From positions 1-44,022 of the forward strand of contig UQFG01000014.1 in NCBI GenBank assembly GCA_900540175.1: a stretch of DNA of 44,022 nt, in the 5' to 3' direction. A program made the position numbers and the translations under genes. This DNA is from an uncultured Mollicutes bacterium (GTDB lineage: Bacteria; Bacillota_I; Bacilli_A; Acholeplasmatales; Anaeroplasmataceae). The notes beneath the pieces were generated by a model. It was not told the origin of the DNA. It ran no database searches and saw only the letters and a list, made by a program, of their open reading frames with translations. Positions within the stretch are counted from its first letter, which is position 1. Every line of letters begins with the position of its first letter. Below, piece by piece: positions 17,482-25,566 of this stretch.

Positions 17482-17884
17482 TTTCGATCTCCTCAAACGC
17501 ATCCGGAAGCAACTCCGATACCGAAGTCATCCGATAGTCTTTTTGGATATTAGCCAGACAGATTTTCGTATCGCTTGCCAACAGTTCGGCCATTACCTGA
17601 CGACAAGCCCCGCAAGGACTGACCGGTTCGGCCGTATTGGCGACAATCGCCATCATGTCCACATCGTCTTTTCGATACCCCATGCTGACCATTTTAAATA
17701 AAGCGGTGCGCTCCGCACAGTTGGTAAGACCGTACGATATATTTTCGATATTGCAACCGGTAATATAGGTGCCGTCTTTCAAACGGATGGCAGCGCCCAC
17801 TTTGAATTTTGAATACGGTGTATATGCAAAACTTCTTCCTTTGATCGCTTGATCGATCAATTGTTCGATTTCTTTTTCCATCAT
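17468..17884 (-). CDS. cdd: Cytidine deaminase
   Basis: A 138-residue zinc enzyme that deaminates cytidine and deoxycytidine to uridine forms in pyrimidine salvage. The zinc motifs are NCAERTALF (Cys and catalytic Glu) and PCGACRQVM (two Cys), and the substrate segment GCNIENISYG is present, typical of the small tetrameric class. It overlaps ybeY at an ATGATGA junction, so translation is probably coupled; two adjacent ATG codons (17884 and 17881) are possible starts. Confidence 0.95.
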   Translation of the reverse strand: MMEKEIEQLIDQAIKGRSFAYTPYSKFKVGAAIRLKDGTYITGCNIENISYGLTNCAERTALFKMVSMGYRKDDVDMMAIVANTAEPVSPCGACRQVMAELLASDTKICLANIQKDYRMTSVSELLPDAFEEIENAGK

Positions 17885-18312
17885 GATTCCCTCTTTAATC
17901 CTGCTTGTAATAATATTGCCTCCTGTTTGGCAAACATCTGTTCTTCTTCTTCCTTGGTTTGGTGATCGTATCCCAAAAGATGCAAATAGCCGTGTACCGC
18001 CAAAAACGCCATCTCCCGTTTTAAGCTGTGGCCGTATTCACTCGCCTGACGACGGGCTTGATCCACGGCAATAAAGATATCTCCCAACGAATTTTTCATT
18101 TCGTTTTCCAAATCATCGCATAACGCAAACGACAAAACATCCGTCACACGGTCGATTTTGCGGTAAGTTTGATTGAGTCGCTTGATTTCTTCATCGGTAA
18201 CGAAAATCAAATTGAATTCTTTTTTCAAGTCCACCGACCGAAAAACACGGCGAATCAGTTTTTCAAATGGTTTGGTATTTTGTTGGGTTTGATTAAAAAA
18301 TTCAATTTTCAC
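17881..18312 (-). CDS. ybeY: rRNA maturation endonuclease YbeY
   Basis: A 143-residue zinc-dependent RNase used in 16S rRNA maturation and ribosome quality control. The signature HGYLHLLGYDH with three His is intact near residue 110-120, followed by EEEEQMFAKQEAIL. The start is a GTG at 18312 lying inside the end of the upstream HAD gene (11-base overlap); the nearest AAAGGAG is 13 bases away, which is rather far. Slightly shorter than E. coli YbeY (155). Confidence 0.93.
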   Translation of the reverse strand: MKIEFFNQTQQNTKPFEKLIRRVFRSVDLKKEFNLIFVTDEEIKRLNQTYRKIDRVTDVLSFALCDDLENEMKNSLGDIFIAVDQARRQASEYGHSLKREMAFLAVHGYLHLLGYDHQTKEEEEQMFAKQEAILLQAGLKRES

Positions 18313-19174
18313 TTTTTTCGTTGCTCTCCTTTAAAAAGATTTGAATCTGACGACTTTCTTTTTCTTTCAGTTTTTCCAAGATTGCCATATTTTCGATCAT
18401 CAGTTTCACGATTTTTTCCAACGTGGAATTAACGGAATAATCCGCCAGACAGACATAATTGATCCGACCGTCTTCAACCAGCGGCAATACTTTATGCTTA
18501 TTGCCGGAAGAATAAAGCGCAATGGATTTGCCGCCTTTATCTTTCAACAGTTGCATGCACGGAATATCGGTCAATCCGTCGCCGATATAAATCATATTGC
18601 GATACTGAATGGCCCGTTGTTGATCCGGTGTTTCCATATTGAGCTTTTCCTCGTCGGTTACATCAAGCGTTCCTTTCGATATTCGGAAAATATACTGAGT
18701 TTTTTGCGTGTAATTGATCGCCATGGCCGGCCAAATGGCCTCTTTGGTCTGTTCATCGTAAATGTATTCACAAGCGTAAATCTTTTTAAAATACTTGGCA
18801 ATCGGCGTTCCTTCGATGATCTTTTTCAACCCCGACGAAATGATGTAATGTTCGACCGTAACCCCAAGCGATGCGCCGTAAGCGTTGATGCGGTCAAACC
18901 AGGTTTGAACACCTCGGTAAAAAAGGACGCTTTTTCCCAAAGAAGTCAAATAAGATTCGGTAATCGGGTAACCTTTTTCTTTGGACTTTTGAATCATCAG
19001 CAACATATACGATAAAATTTTATCCATGGCATACCGTTTGGTCTGCATGGATGCTTCTTTCCAGAATTCTTCCGGAGCGATCGCCAAATTTTTCATAAAA
19101 TCATAATTTTGCATATCGGTCGTGCACAACGTTTTATCAAAATCGTACATAATCCCGACTGTTATTTTTCCCAT
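18302..19174 (-). CDS. HAD-superfamily phosphatase-like protein
   Basis: A 290-residue cytosolic HAD protein. Motif I is YDFDKTLC (Asp11/Asp13), motif II IISSG, and motif IV GDGLTDIPCM; a helical cap occupies about residues 25-100. The layout resembles HAD phosphatases of the phosphoserine-phosphatase type, but the substrate is unknown. The C-terminal 40 residues are rich in Lys/Glu and probably helical (LEKLKEKESRQIQIFLKE). It heads the operon HAD-ybeY-cdd-era under an extended -10 promoter. ATG start with AAAAGGGTGATG upstream. Confidence 0.85.
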   Translation of the reverse strand: MGKITVGIMYDFDKTLCTTDMQNYDFMKNLAIAPEEFWKEASMQTKRYAMDKILSYMLLMIQKSKEKGYPITESYLTSLGKSVLFYRGVQTWFDRINAYGASLGVTVEHYIISSGLKKIIEGTPIAKYFKKIYACEYIYDEQTKEAIWPAMAINYTQKTQYIFRISKGTLDVTDEEKLNMETPDQQRAIQYRNMIYIGDGLTDIPCMQLLKDKGGKSIALYSSGNKHKVLPLVEDGRINYVCLADYSVNSTLEKIVKLMIENMAILEKLKEKESRQIQIFLKESNEKSEN

Positions 19175-19191
19175 AGAACATCACCCTTTTC

Positions 19192-19220
19192 ATTATAGCA
19201 TAAAAACGAGCAAATACCAA
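19192..19220 (-). promoter_or_regulatory. Promoter of HAD-ybeY-cdd-era
   Basis: TTGGTA (19215-19220) and TATAAT (19192-19197) with a 17-base spacer and an upstream TGC (extended -10). The -35 hexamer lies in one arm of the ABC-transporter terminator stem. Confidence 0.75.
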
Positions 19221-19238
19221 GATATTCGGTATTTGCTC
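19202..19238 (-). terminator. Intrinsic terminator of the marR-ABC operon
   Basis: An 11-bp stem (19208-19218 with 19228-19238; GAGCAAATACC arm) with T-run at 19202-19206 on the minus strand, 12 bases after the ABC stop. It overlaps the next promoter. Confidence 0.8.
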
Positions 19239-19249
19239 TTAAAGTAAGA

Positions 19250-21037
19250 CTATTCTTCGGCAAACTGCGACTGATACAAATCGGCATAAAAACCGTTTTT
19301 ACGCATGAGTTGTTCGTGGTTGCCTTGTTCTAAAATATTGCCGTCTTTTAAAACCAAAATCGTATCGGCGTTTTTGATGGTCGATAACCGGTGCGCAATG
19401 ACAAACGACGTTCTGTCTTTCATCAGTTCATCCATTGCTTTTTGAATCAAAATTTCCGTTCTGGTATCCACCGAAGAAGTTGCCTCATCCAAAATGAGCA
19501 TCGGTGCATTGGCAATCATCGCCCGGGCAATGGTCAATAACTGTTTTTGCCCGGCCGAAATATTGGCCGATTCATCCAGTACGTGATCCAGACCATTGGG
19601 AAGCGACCGAACGAAATGATCCATATGACAGGCTTCCAGTGCCTGATAAATTTCTTCATCGGAAGCAGTGGCATTACCGTATTTCAGATTTTCCCGAAGT
19701 GTTCCTTCAAAAAGCCAAGTATCTTGTAAAACCATACCGAATAAAGCGGCGACATTCTCCCGACTGATATCGGTATTTTTGATGCCGTCGATTAAAATGC
19801 TACCCGAATTGACTTCGTAAAACCGCATCAGTAAATTGACCAACGTCGTTTTACCGGCCCCCGTCGGACCGACAATCGCGATCTTTTGGCCCGGTTTGAC
19901 ATCGCAACTAAAATCGAAAATAATCTGTTTATCCGGCCGATAACCGAAATTGACATGATCGAAAGTCACATAGCCTAACACGTCTTCTTTCGATAACGTA
20001 TGCGTTACGGTTTCTTTGGAAAGTTCTTCTTCGTTTAAAAATTCAAAGACACGTTCGGATGCGGCCGCGCAGGACTGTAAAATATTGGCGATCTGACCGA
20101 TGGTTTGAAGCGGCTGATTGCACATTCTAGTGTACTGAATGAACATTTGGATGAATTCCACTCCGGCCGAACCGGAAATCACCAACAACCCACCGATCAA
20201 ACAAATGGAAATATACGATAAATTTCCGATAAACATCATGATTGGCATCATCAAACCGGAAACGAATTGACTCTTCCAAGCACTCCGTTTCAAAGATCCG
20301 TTCAGATCGGCAAAATTCTCATAAACCTGTTCTTCCTGATGATACGCTTTGATAACCGAATGTCCCGAATACGCTTCTTCGATATGACCGTTTAATTCAC
20401 CCAAATAACGTTGTTGATCTTTGAAGTAACGTTGCGAATGTTTGATGATGATAATCATGGAAACAAGCGAAAGCGGAATGGTAACGATCGCAATCAACGT
20501 CATTTGCCAAGAAATGGTAAACATCATCACAAATACACCGATCAAAAGGATAACGGAGGAAAAGGTGTTGACCATGCTTTGGTTTAAATTCTGGCTGATC
20601 ATATCCACATCATTGGTTACCCGCGAAAGCAAATCGCCGTAAAAGGTACTGTCGAAATATTTTAGCGGTACTTTATTGATTTTAATCGAAATGTCTTTTC
20701 TGAGTCGGTAAGAAATCCGCTGCGTAACACCCGTTAAAAAGAAGGAAGCAAGATAAGCGCTCAGAGCCGAAAAAACGTAAATCACAATCAAAGAAATTCC
20801 GATTTTGGTAATGTAGTCAAAATCAATATTCTGTTCCAATTCAACAGCTGTTTGGCAGGATTTGGTAATTTCACCCAACAGTTTCGGTCCGAAAAGCGAA
20901 CTGAACGATCCGACAATCGAAAAGAAAATCGCAAGAATGATCCAAAACAAATAAGGCTTTAAATACGGTCCTAATTTAGCCAAACTGCCTTTGAAATTCT
21001 TTGCTTTACCGGAAGTTTGAGCATTATTTCTATGCAT
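19250..21037 (-). CDS. ABC exporter subunit with consensus ATPase site (fused permease-ATPase)
   Basis: A 595-residue half transporter: six membrane segments (about 20-300) then an ATPase domain. Walker A is GPTGAGKTTL, Walker B MLILDEATSSVD with the catalytic Glu, and the signature is NISAGQKQ, a departure from LSGGQ. Its partner, encoded immediately upstream, has a normal signature but a substituted Glu, so the pair resembles heterodimeric exporters of the BmrCD/LmrCD/TM287-288 type with one degenerate ATP site. The start at 21037 has AAGGAGGAG and overlaps the partner gene by eight bases. Substrate unknown; MarR control suggests drug or lipid export. Confidence 0.9.
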   Translation of the reverse strand: MHRNNAQTSGKAKNFKGSLAKLGPYLKPYLFWIILAIFFSIVGSFSSLFGPKLLGEITKSCQTAVELEQNIDFDYITKIGISLIVIYVFSALSAYLASFFLTGVTQRISYRLRKDISIKINKVPLKYFDSTFYGDLLSRVTNDVDMISQNLNQSMVNTFSSVILLIGVFVMMFTISWQMTLIAIVTIPLSLVSMIIIIKHSQRYFKDQQRYLGELNGHIEEAYSGHSVIKAYHQEEQVYENFADLNGSLKRSAWKSQFVSGLMMPIMMFIGNLSYISICLIGGLLVISGSAGVEFIQMFIQYTRMCNQPLQTIGQIANILQSCAAASERVFEFLNEEELSKETVTHTLSKEDVLGYVTFDHVNFGYRPDKQIIFDFSCDVKPGQKIAIVGPTGAGKTTLVNLLMRFYEVNSGSILIDGIKNTDISRENVAALFGMVLQDTWLFEGTLRENLKYGNATASDEEIYQALEACHMDHFVRSLPNGLDHVLDESANISAGQKQLLTIARAMIANAPMLILDEATSSVDTRTEILIQKAMDELMKDRTSFVIAHRLSTIKNADTILVLKDGNILEQGNHEQLMRKNGFYADLYQSQFAEE

Positions 21038-22820
21038 TTTCCAACTCCTCCTTCGAAAATTGTGAATAAGCGATCTCCTGATATACCGCACAAGAACGCA
21101 GCAGTTCTTCATGGGTTCCCAAACCGGCAATCCGTCCCTTTTCCAAAACAACAATCAAATCCGCATCCATGATCGTTCCGATCCGTTGGGCGACGATCAG
21201 TTTCGTCGGTTGATAATCTAGCGTTTGAAGTCCTTCCCGAAGCATCTTATCGGTTTTGAAATCAAGTGCGGAAAAAGAGTCGTCGAAAACAAGGATTTCC
21301 GGTTTTTTAATCAACGCACGGGCAATGGAAAGACGCTGTTTTTGACCGCCACTGAAATTGTTTCCGCCTTGGGATACGGGCGCATCCAATCCTTTGGGAT
21401 CTTTCATGACGAAATCGTAGGCTTGCGCCATCTTCAGTGCTTCGATCATTTCCTCATCGGTAGCATCTTCTTTTCCGAACGATAAATTACTTCTTATTGT
21501 TCCTTTAAACAACAACGATTTTTGAGCAATCAAACCGATTTTTCCTCTTAATACCGTCAAATCGTAATCTTTGATATCCACACCGTCCAATAAAATCCGA
21601 CCGTCGCTGACATCAAAGAACCGCAACAACAAATGAGCCAGTGTCGTTTTACCGCTACCGGTCGATCCGATGACCGCAACGGTTTGCCCTTTGGTTGCCT
21701 TAAACGAAATATCTTCCAAAACCTTTTCATCGGAATGTTCATACGCAAAACCGACGTTTTGGTATTCGATTTCGCCTCGAACGGATTCTTCCGGTAATTT
21801 GGTTACCTGGGCATTCCAAATCGACGGTTGAACTTGCAATACTTCGTTGACTCGTCTGGCCGAAACCAACCCTCTTGGAACCATGATAAAAATCATAATC
21901 AGTTGCATAAACGCCATAACGATGAACATCGTAATCTGCTGGAAACCGAAAACATTTCCCAAATTAAGCGGATTTTCGTTGACCCAGTAAGCCCCGACCC
22001 ACAAAATCGAAAGCGACGTTCCGTGCATGATGATATTCATCCCCGGTGTCATCAAGTTCATCATTCGATTGACAAACACATTGGTTTTCGTCAGCGGACG
22101 GTTGACATTGTCGAACTTTTCTTCTTGGTATTCCATCGCACCGTATGCCCTCACCACTCTGATTCCGGTTAAATTTTCTCTGGTAACCAAATTGAGTTTA
22201 TCGGTAAAGCCCTGAATCGACTTGAATTTCGGCATAACCAATAAAAAGATCGTCGTTACTAAAACCACCAACGCAACAACGGCAAAAACCACAATCAGGG
22301 ACAGTTGGCTCGATCCTTGTATTTTGCTGGCTTTCAAAATACCCATAATGGCCGTTGCCGGAGCGGAAATCGCCATCCGCAAAACCATGACCACCACCAT
22401 TTGAATCTGAGTAATATCGTTGGTTGTTCGGGTAATCAAACTGGCTGTTGAAAAGCGGTCGATTTCGATCATCGAAAAATCTTGGATATGACGATAGATC
22501 GCCTTCCGCAGTGAATAAGAATAACTGGCTGCCACTCTAGCTGCCAAGAATCCCACGATGATCGATGCGGTCATGGACAAAACCGCAAAACCCAACATTT
22601 GCAGTGCATTGTTGATGATTCGATCCGTAAATTCCTGCTTCATTTCCGGTGTTAAAATCCCTTGTACTTCCAGTGCGTTGGATGTGGATGCATACGTGAT
22701 GATATTGGTCAAACGCCCCGGTAATTCCAAATCACTATAGACTTGCAAAATGACAAGACCGACAATGAAAACGATCATCAGCCAAGCCGCTTTATCTAAG
22801 TATTTCAGTAATTTAATCAT
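21030..22820 (-). CDS. ABC exporter subunit with degenerate Walker B (fused permease-ATPase)
   Basis: A 596-residue half transporter with six membrane segments and an ATPase domain: Walker A GSTGSGKTTL, signature NFSGGQKQRLSIARAL, Walker B ILVFDDSFSALD where the catalytic Glu is Asp. This is the change seen in the degenerate site of heterodimeric exporters. The site it forms would be completed by the partner's odd SAGQ signature, which fits. The ATG at 22820 with GGAGGG overlaps the end of marR by eight bases. Substrate cannot be deduced. Confidence 0.9.
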   Translation of the reverse strand: MIKLLKYLDKAAWLMIVFIVGLVILQVYSDLELPGRLTNIITYASTSNALEVQGILTPEMKQEFTDRIINNALQMLGFAVLSMTASIIVGFLAARVAASYSYSLRKAIYRHIQDFSMIEIDRFSTASLITRTTNDITQIQMVVVMVLRMAISAPATAIMGILKASKIQGSSQLSLIVVFAVVALVVLVTTIFLLVMPKFKSIQGFTDKLNLVTRENLTGIRVVRAYGAMEYQEEKFDNVNRPLTKTNVFVNRMMNLMTPGMNIIMHGTSLSILWVGAYWVNENPLNLGNVFGFQQITMFIVMAFMQLIMIFIMVPRGLVSARRVNEVLQVQPSIWNAQVTKLPEESVRGEIEYQNVGFAYEHSDEKVLEDISFKATKGQTVAVIGSTGSGKTTLAHLLLRFFDVSDGRILLDGVDIKDYDLTVLRGKIGLIAQKSLLFKGTIRSNLSFGKEDATDEEMIEALKMAQAYDFVMKDPKGLDAPVSQGGNNFSGGQKQRLSIARALIKKPEILVFDDSFSALDFKTDKMLREGLQTLDYQPTKLIVAQRIGTIMDADLIVVLEKGRIAGLGTHEELLRSCAVYQEIAYSQFSKEELENA

Positions 22821-23250
22821 CTTTTCCCTCCATAAAAGCAATTGTTTTATTTAAAATAGCCTCCAAATAAACGGCATCTTCGTTTAAGTAATTCAAATAG
22901 GCATCAATCCAATCTTGATATTTCTTGCGAATATTTAAAATCGCTTCTTCGGCTTGTTCCGATAACTTCAACAGCTTCGTCCGCTTATCTTTGGGCGAAC
23001 TGATTTTGGATAACATCCTTTTTTCAAGCAGATGATCGACTTTGTGCATAACAGCCGGTAACGAAACTTGGAAGTGTTGGGCTAACTCCGACATACTGAT
23101 TGTCTTATCTTCCCGACTGAATTTCCACAATTCTTCCAAAAGATAGTATTCGATTGTTGTCAACTGTTCTTCTTCGACAAAGCGTTGCATGATTTTTTTT
23201 GAACGAATCTTCAGTTTAAATACTTTTTGATTCAAATCCACAACATCCAT
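22813..23250 (-). CDS. MarR-family transcriptional regulator
   Basis: A 145-residue winged-helix regulator. MSELAQHFQVSLPAVMHKVDHLLEKRML is the recognition region, and SSPKDKRTKLLKLSEQAEE is the wing, as in MarR/SlyA. Flanking helices supply the dimer interface. The ATG at 23250 is preferred, though an in-frame TTG at 23274 cannot be excluded because neither has an ideal ribosome site. It overlaps the first ABC gene by eight bases, and a palindrome lies over the probable start of transcription, so it probably represses its own operon and is released by an effector. Confidence 0.88.
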   Translation of the reverse strand: MDVVDLNQKVFKLKIRSKKIMQRFVEEEQLTTIEYYLLEELWKFSREDKTISMSELAQHFQVSLPAVMHKVDHLLEKRMLSKISSPKDKRTKLLKLSEQAEEAILNIRKKYQDWIDAYLNYLNEDAVYLEAILNKTIAFMEGKDD

Positions 23251-23274
23251 CTTCCTAATCTTGCCTCTTTCCAA

Positions 23275-23307
23275 TACTTAACTTGCTAAAGTTTATAGCA
23301 TTAAGTA
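23275..23307. promoter_or_regulatory. Operator palindrome of the marR operon
   Basis: Nested inverted repeats: TACTTAA (23275-23281) with TTAAGTA (23301-23307), and TGCTA (23284-23288) with TAGCA (23296-23300). There is a two-base asymmetry. It spans the end of the -10 element and the likely start site, where a MarR dimer would block transcription. Confidence 0.65.
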
Positions 23308-23335
23308 TTTTATTCCAAAAAAAAAAAATTATCAA
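23307..23335 (-). promoter_or_regulatory. marR promoter with homopolymeric spacer
   Basis: TTGATA (23330-23335) and TAAAAT (23307-23312) are 17 bases apart on the minus strand, and 12 of the spacer bases (23317-23328) are a single run of T. Confidence 0.7.
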
Positions 23336-23444
23336 TAGAAAAGCCTTTCAAACGACAATTTCACATAATTAGATTTTTTCTCTCATTCCCGTTTTTCTTT
23401 CATGTTTCCAAAAAACTTAACTGAAATATCATAAGATAGCCCAT

Positions 23445-23487
23445 AAAAAAAACTCCTTTCCTTATTCTGTTATGGAAAGGAGTTTTT
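23445..23487. terminator. Intrinsic terminator after degV-ybhN, both directions
   Basis: An 11-bp stem (23451-23461 with 23474-23484; AACTCCTTTCC arm) with A run on one side and T run on the other, so it can act on either strand. On the minus strand it ends the degV-ybhN unit, 57 bases past its stop. Bases 23336-23444 hold nothing I can assign. Confidence 0.8.
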
Positions 23488-23540
23488 AATTGATTAAAAT
23501 TGTTAATGTCAATTGTTTTTTTAATTCATTCCAATGATTT

Positions 23541-24605
23541 TTAACCGGATGTTTCATCAAGAAGCGGCTTATTTTTCTTAGAGGCTGTTTTTTCAAACCA
23601 TAAATACACGATGAAACTGATCAACATCAAAATATAATACGTCAAAAACCGCCATAACAACATCCCCGATGCCGCTACGGATGACGGCATATAAACAATC
23701 GTCTGAAACAGCGATTGAAAGGCGAATTCGATTCCGCCGCTCGCGCCCGGAGTCGGTATATAACACGTCATGGCTACCGAAAACGTCGTCATAGCCGTTG
23801 AAAGCAATAAAGAAGAAATTCCGATGGATAAGTTCAAAGCCTTTAAAATGAAAAACGGAATCATATAATAACAGACAAGCGCGATCAATTTAAAGATCAG
23901 ACAACAAGCAAACTTTATTTTTTGCTGCATCAACGACTGAAAGGTTCGCTGAGCCCCTTTGCAATATTCTTCAAACGAAAAGACAAAACGCTCCAAACGA
24001 CCTTTGAAAATCTTGCGGTGCAGAATGAAAGAAACCAGTTTGAACAAAAGATTGCGCATCGTTTTGGAAATTCCTAACGATAGGAAAAAAAACAAAATCA
24101 GAAAATTGATGATCAAACCGATCAAAACCATCCACTTTAAAAAATCATTTTGCCGGGTCAATTCGTTAAAATAAACCAGCGACAACAAACATAATAAGAC
24201 GATTGCCATTTGGGATACGACAAAATTCAGCAACAAGATGCCCGTTGAACGAGCCGGTTTGATGCCGATTTTATTGTAAGCATAGACCTGAAACGGCTGT
24301 CCGCCGGAGGAAAACGGCGTAATACCGTTGAAAAAATATTCGATCGTACCGATTTCAAACGAATGTTTGAAAGAGATATTTTCTTTGTCTTTTTCTCTTC
24401 CTAACAAAAACAAAGAAAGCGGATTAAACAATAGGTATAAAAACAAAAACAAAAATGCCACCAACATCCATCGCCAAGAAACATCGTTTAAAACATGAAC
24501 GATCGCCGAAACATCGTTAAACGAAAAAAGAAGGATCACCACAACGATCGTCACGACCAAAAACAGCAATAATTTAGGCAATAACTTTTTCAGATTAAGA
24601 TTCAC
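23541..24605 (-). CDS. YbhN/LPG-synthase-type integral membrane protein
   Basis: A 354-residue polytopic membrane protein with about eight hydrophobic segments, related to the flippase half of lysyl-phosphatidylglycerol synthase (UPF0104/YbhN). Conserved elements are PFSSGGQPFQVYAYNK (about 97-112) and PTPGASGGIEFAFQSLF (about 285-300). No aminoacyltransferase domain follows, so it is not a full MprF; lipid or glycolipid translocation is a reasonable guess. The start is GTG with AAAGGAG 12 bases upstream. It lies 24 bases after degV and shares its promoter. Confidence 0.85.
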   Translation of the reverse strand: MNLNLKKLLPKLLLFLVVTIVVVILLFSFNDVSAIVHVLNDVSWRWMLVAFLFLFLYLLFNPLSLFLLGREKDKENISFKHSFEIGTIEYFFNGITPFSSGGQPFQVYAYNKIGIKPARSTGILLLNFVVSQMAIVLLCLLSLVYFNELTRQNDFLKWMVLIGLIINFLILFFFLSLGISKTMRNLLFKLVSFILHRKIFKGRLERFVFSFEEYCKGAQRTFQSLMQQKIKFACCLIFKLIALVCYYMIPFFILKALNLSIGISSLLLSTAMTTFSVAMTCYIPTPGASGGIEFAFQSLFQTIVYMPSSVAASGMLLWRFLTYYILMLISFIVYLWFEKTASKKNKPLLDETSG

Positions 24606-24629
24606 TTCTTTTTTCTCCTTTCCGATGTC

Positions 24630-25514
24630 TTATCGATCGTATTTTTTTACAAACCCAAGTCCCAAAGGATACGGGCCGGTATGAACGGCGATCGTCGCAC
24701 CGATCTGTTCCAAATAAGGAATTTGAATATGGAAAACTTCTTCGATCTTCTTTTTGTATTCCAAAGCTTCTTCTCGGTCATACCCGTAACCGACAGCAAT
24801 CTGATAATCTTTTAAATCGATTCCTTGTTCTTTAACCGTTTTTTTCAGTTCATCGATGGTTTTCAACAACGCTCTTTTTCTAGATAACGCAATCCCGCCG
24901 GATTGAATTTCTCCGTCTTTTAAAATAATCAACGGGTTGATCTTCAAAACATTGCCGATCAAAGCCGATAGTTTCCCGATTCGGCCGCCGTGCTCCAAAT
25001 ACGAAAGCGTACTGACCGTAAAATAGATCCGGCCGCTTGTTTTAATTCGGTTCAATTCCGAAGTCGCCTGATGTAAATCCAGTCCGGCTTTTTGCATCCG
25101 AACCACTTCTCTTACGACCAGCCCTTGAAGAACCGTGTTGACCATCGTATCGACCACTTCAATGGTCGCATCCGGATATTTTTCCAGAAAAAGGTCTTTG
25201 GCCGTCAAAGCCGAATTCATGGAACCGCTGAATTTTTTAGTAATGGTCAGACATAAAATGGCTTTGTTATCGCAGTAAGCTTTCTCGTAGGCCCGATAAT
25301 AATCTTCTGCCGTCGGCATGGACGTTTTCGGAAACACATTCGGATGATCCACTAACTTCTGATAAAAATCCCGCACATTGATTTCTTCATTTTCTTTTAA
25401 ATAATTTTCTTCTTCAAAAGCAATATAAAACGGAACGACACGAACGCCCAATTCTTCTACGTCTTTTAAAGACAGATCACACGATCCGTCCGTAATAATC
25501 GTATACTGATCCAC
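24630..25514 (-). CDS. DegV-family fatty-acid-binding protein
   Basis: A 294-residue protein of the DegV/FakB fold, which binds a fatty acid for phosphorylation by FakA. ITDGSCDLS at the start, KTSMPTAEDY, LCLTITKKFSGSMNSA, VVDTMVNT and YLEHGGRIGKLSA are family signatures, the last with the Arg that holds the carboxylate. No fakA is in the window. The start is a GTG at 25514 with AGGAGG upstream. It has its own TGGTATAAT element and is co-transcribed with the membrane protein downstream. Confidence 0.92.
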   Translation of the reverse strand: MDQYTIITDGSCDLSLKDVEELGVRVVPFYIAFEEENYLKENEEINVRDFYQKLVDHPNVFPKTSMPTAEDYYRAYEKAYCDNKAILCLTITKKFSGSMNSALTAKDLFLEKYPDATIEVVDTMVNTVLQGLVVREVVRMQKAGLDLHQATSELNRIKTSGRIYFTVSTLSYLEHGGRIGKLSALIGNVLKINPLIILKDGEIQSGGIALSRKRALLKTIDELKKTVKEQGIDLKDYQIAVGYGYDREEALEYKKKIEEVFHIQIPYLEQIGATIAVHTGPYPLGLGFVKKYDR

Positions 25515-25543
25515 TGTAAATTCCTCCTATTTTTCATCAATGA

Positions 25544-25552
25544 ATTATACCA
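25544..25552 (-). promoter_or_regulatory. Extended -10 promoter of degV
   Basis: TGGTATAAT on the minus strand, 29 bases before the degV GTG. No clear terminator separates it from the upstream gene. Confidence 0.55.
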
Positions 25553-25566
25553 TATTCCCTATTTTT

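Noticed and set aside
18341..19015. Open frame of 224 codons on the plus strand opposite the HAD gene
   Set aside because: It lies wholly antisense to a gene with clear HAD motifs, has a composition of rare codon type (Phe, His, Arg rich), no ribosome site and no recognisable domain.
23317..23328. A-run ahead of marR read as part of a terminator
   Set aside because: There is no hairpin beside it. It lies exactly between promoter hexamers, so a spacer explains it better.
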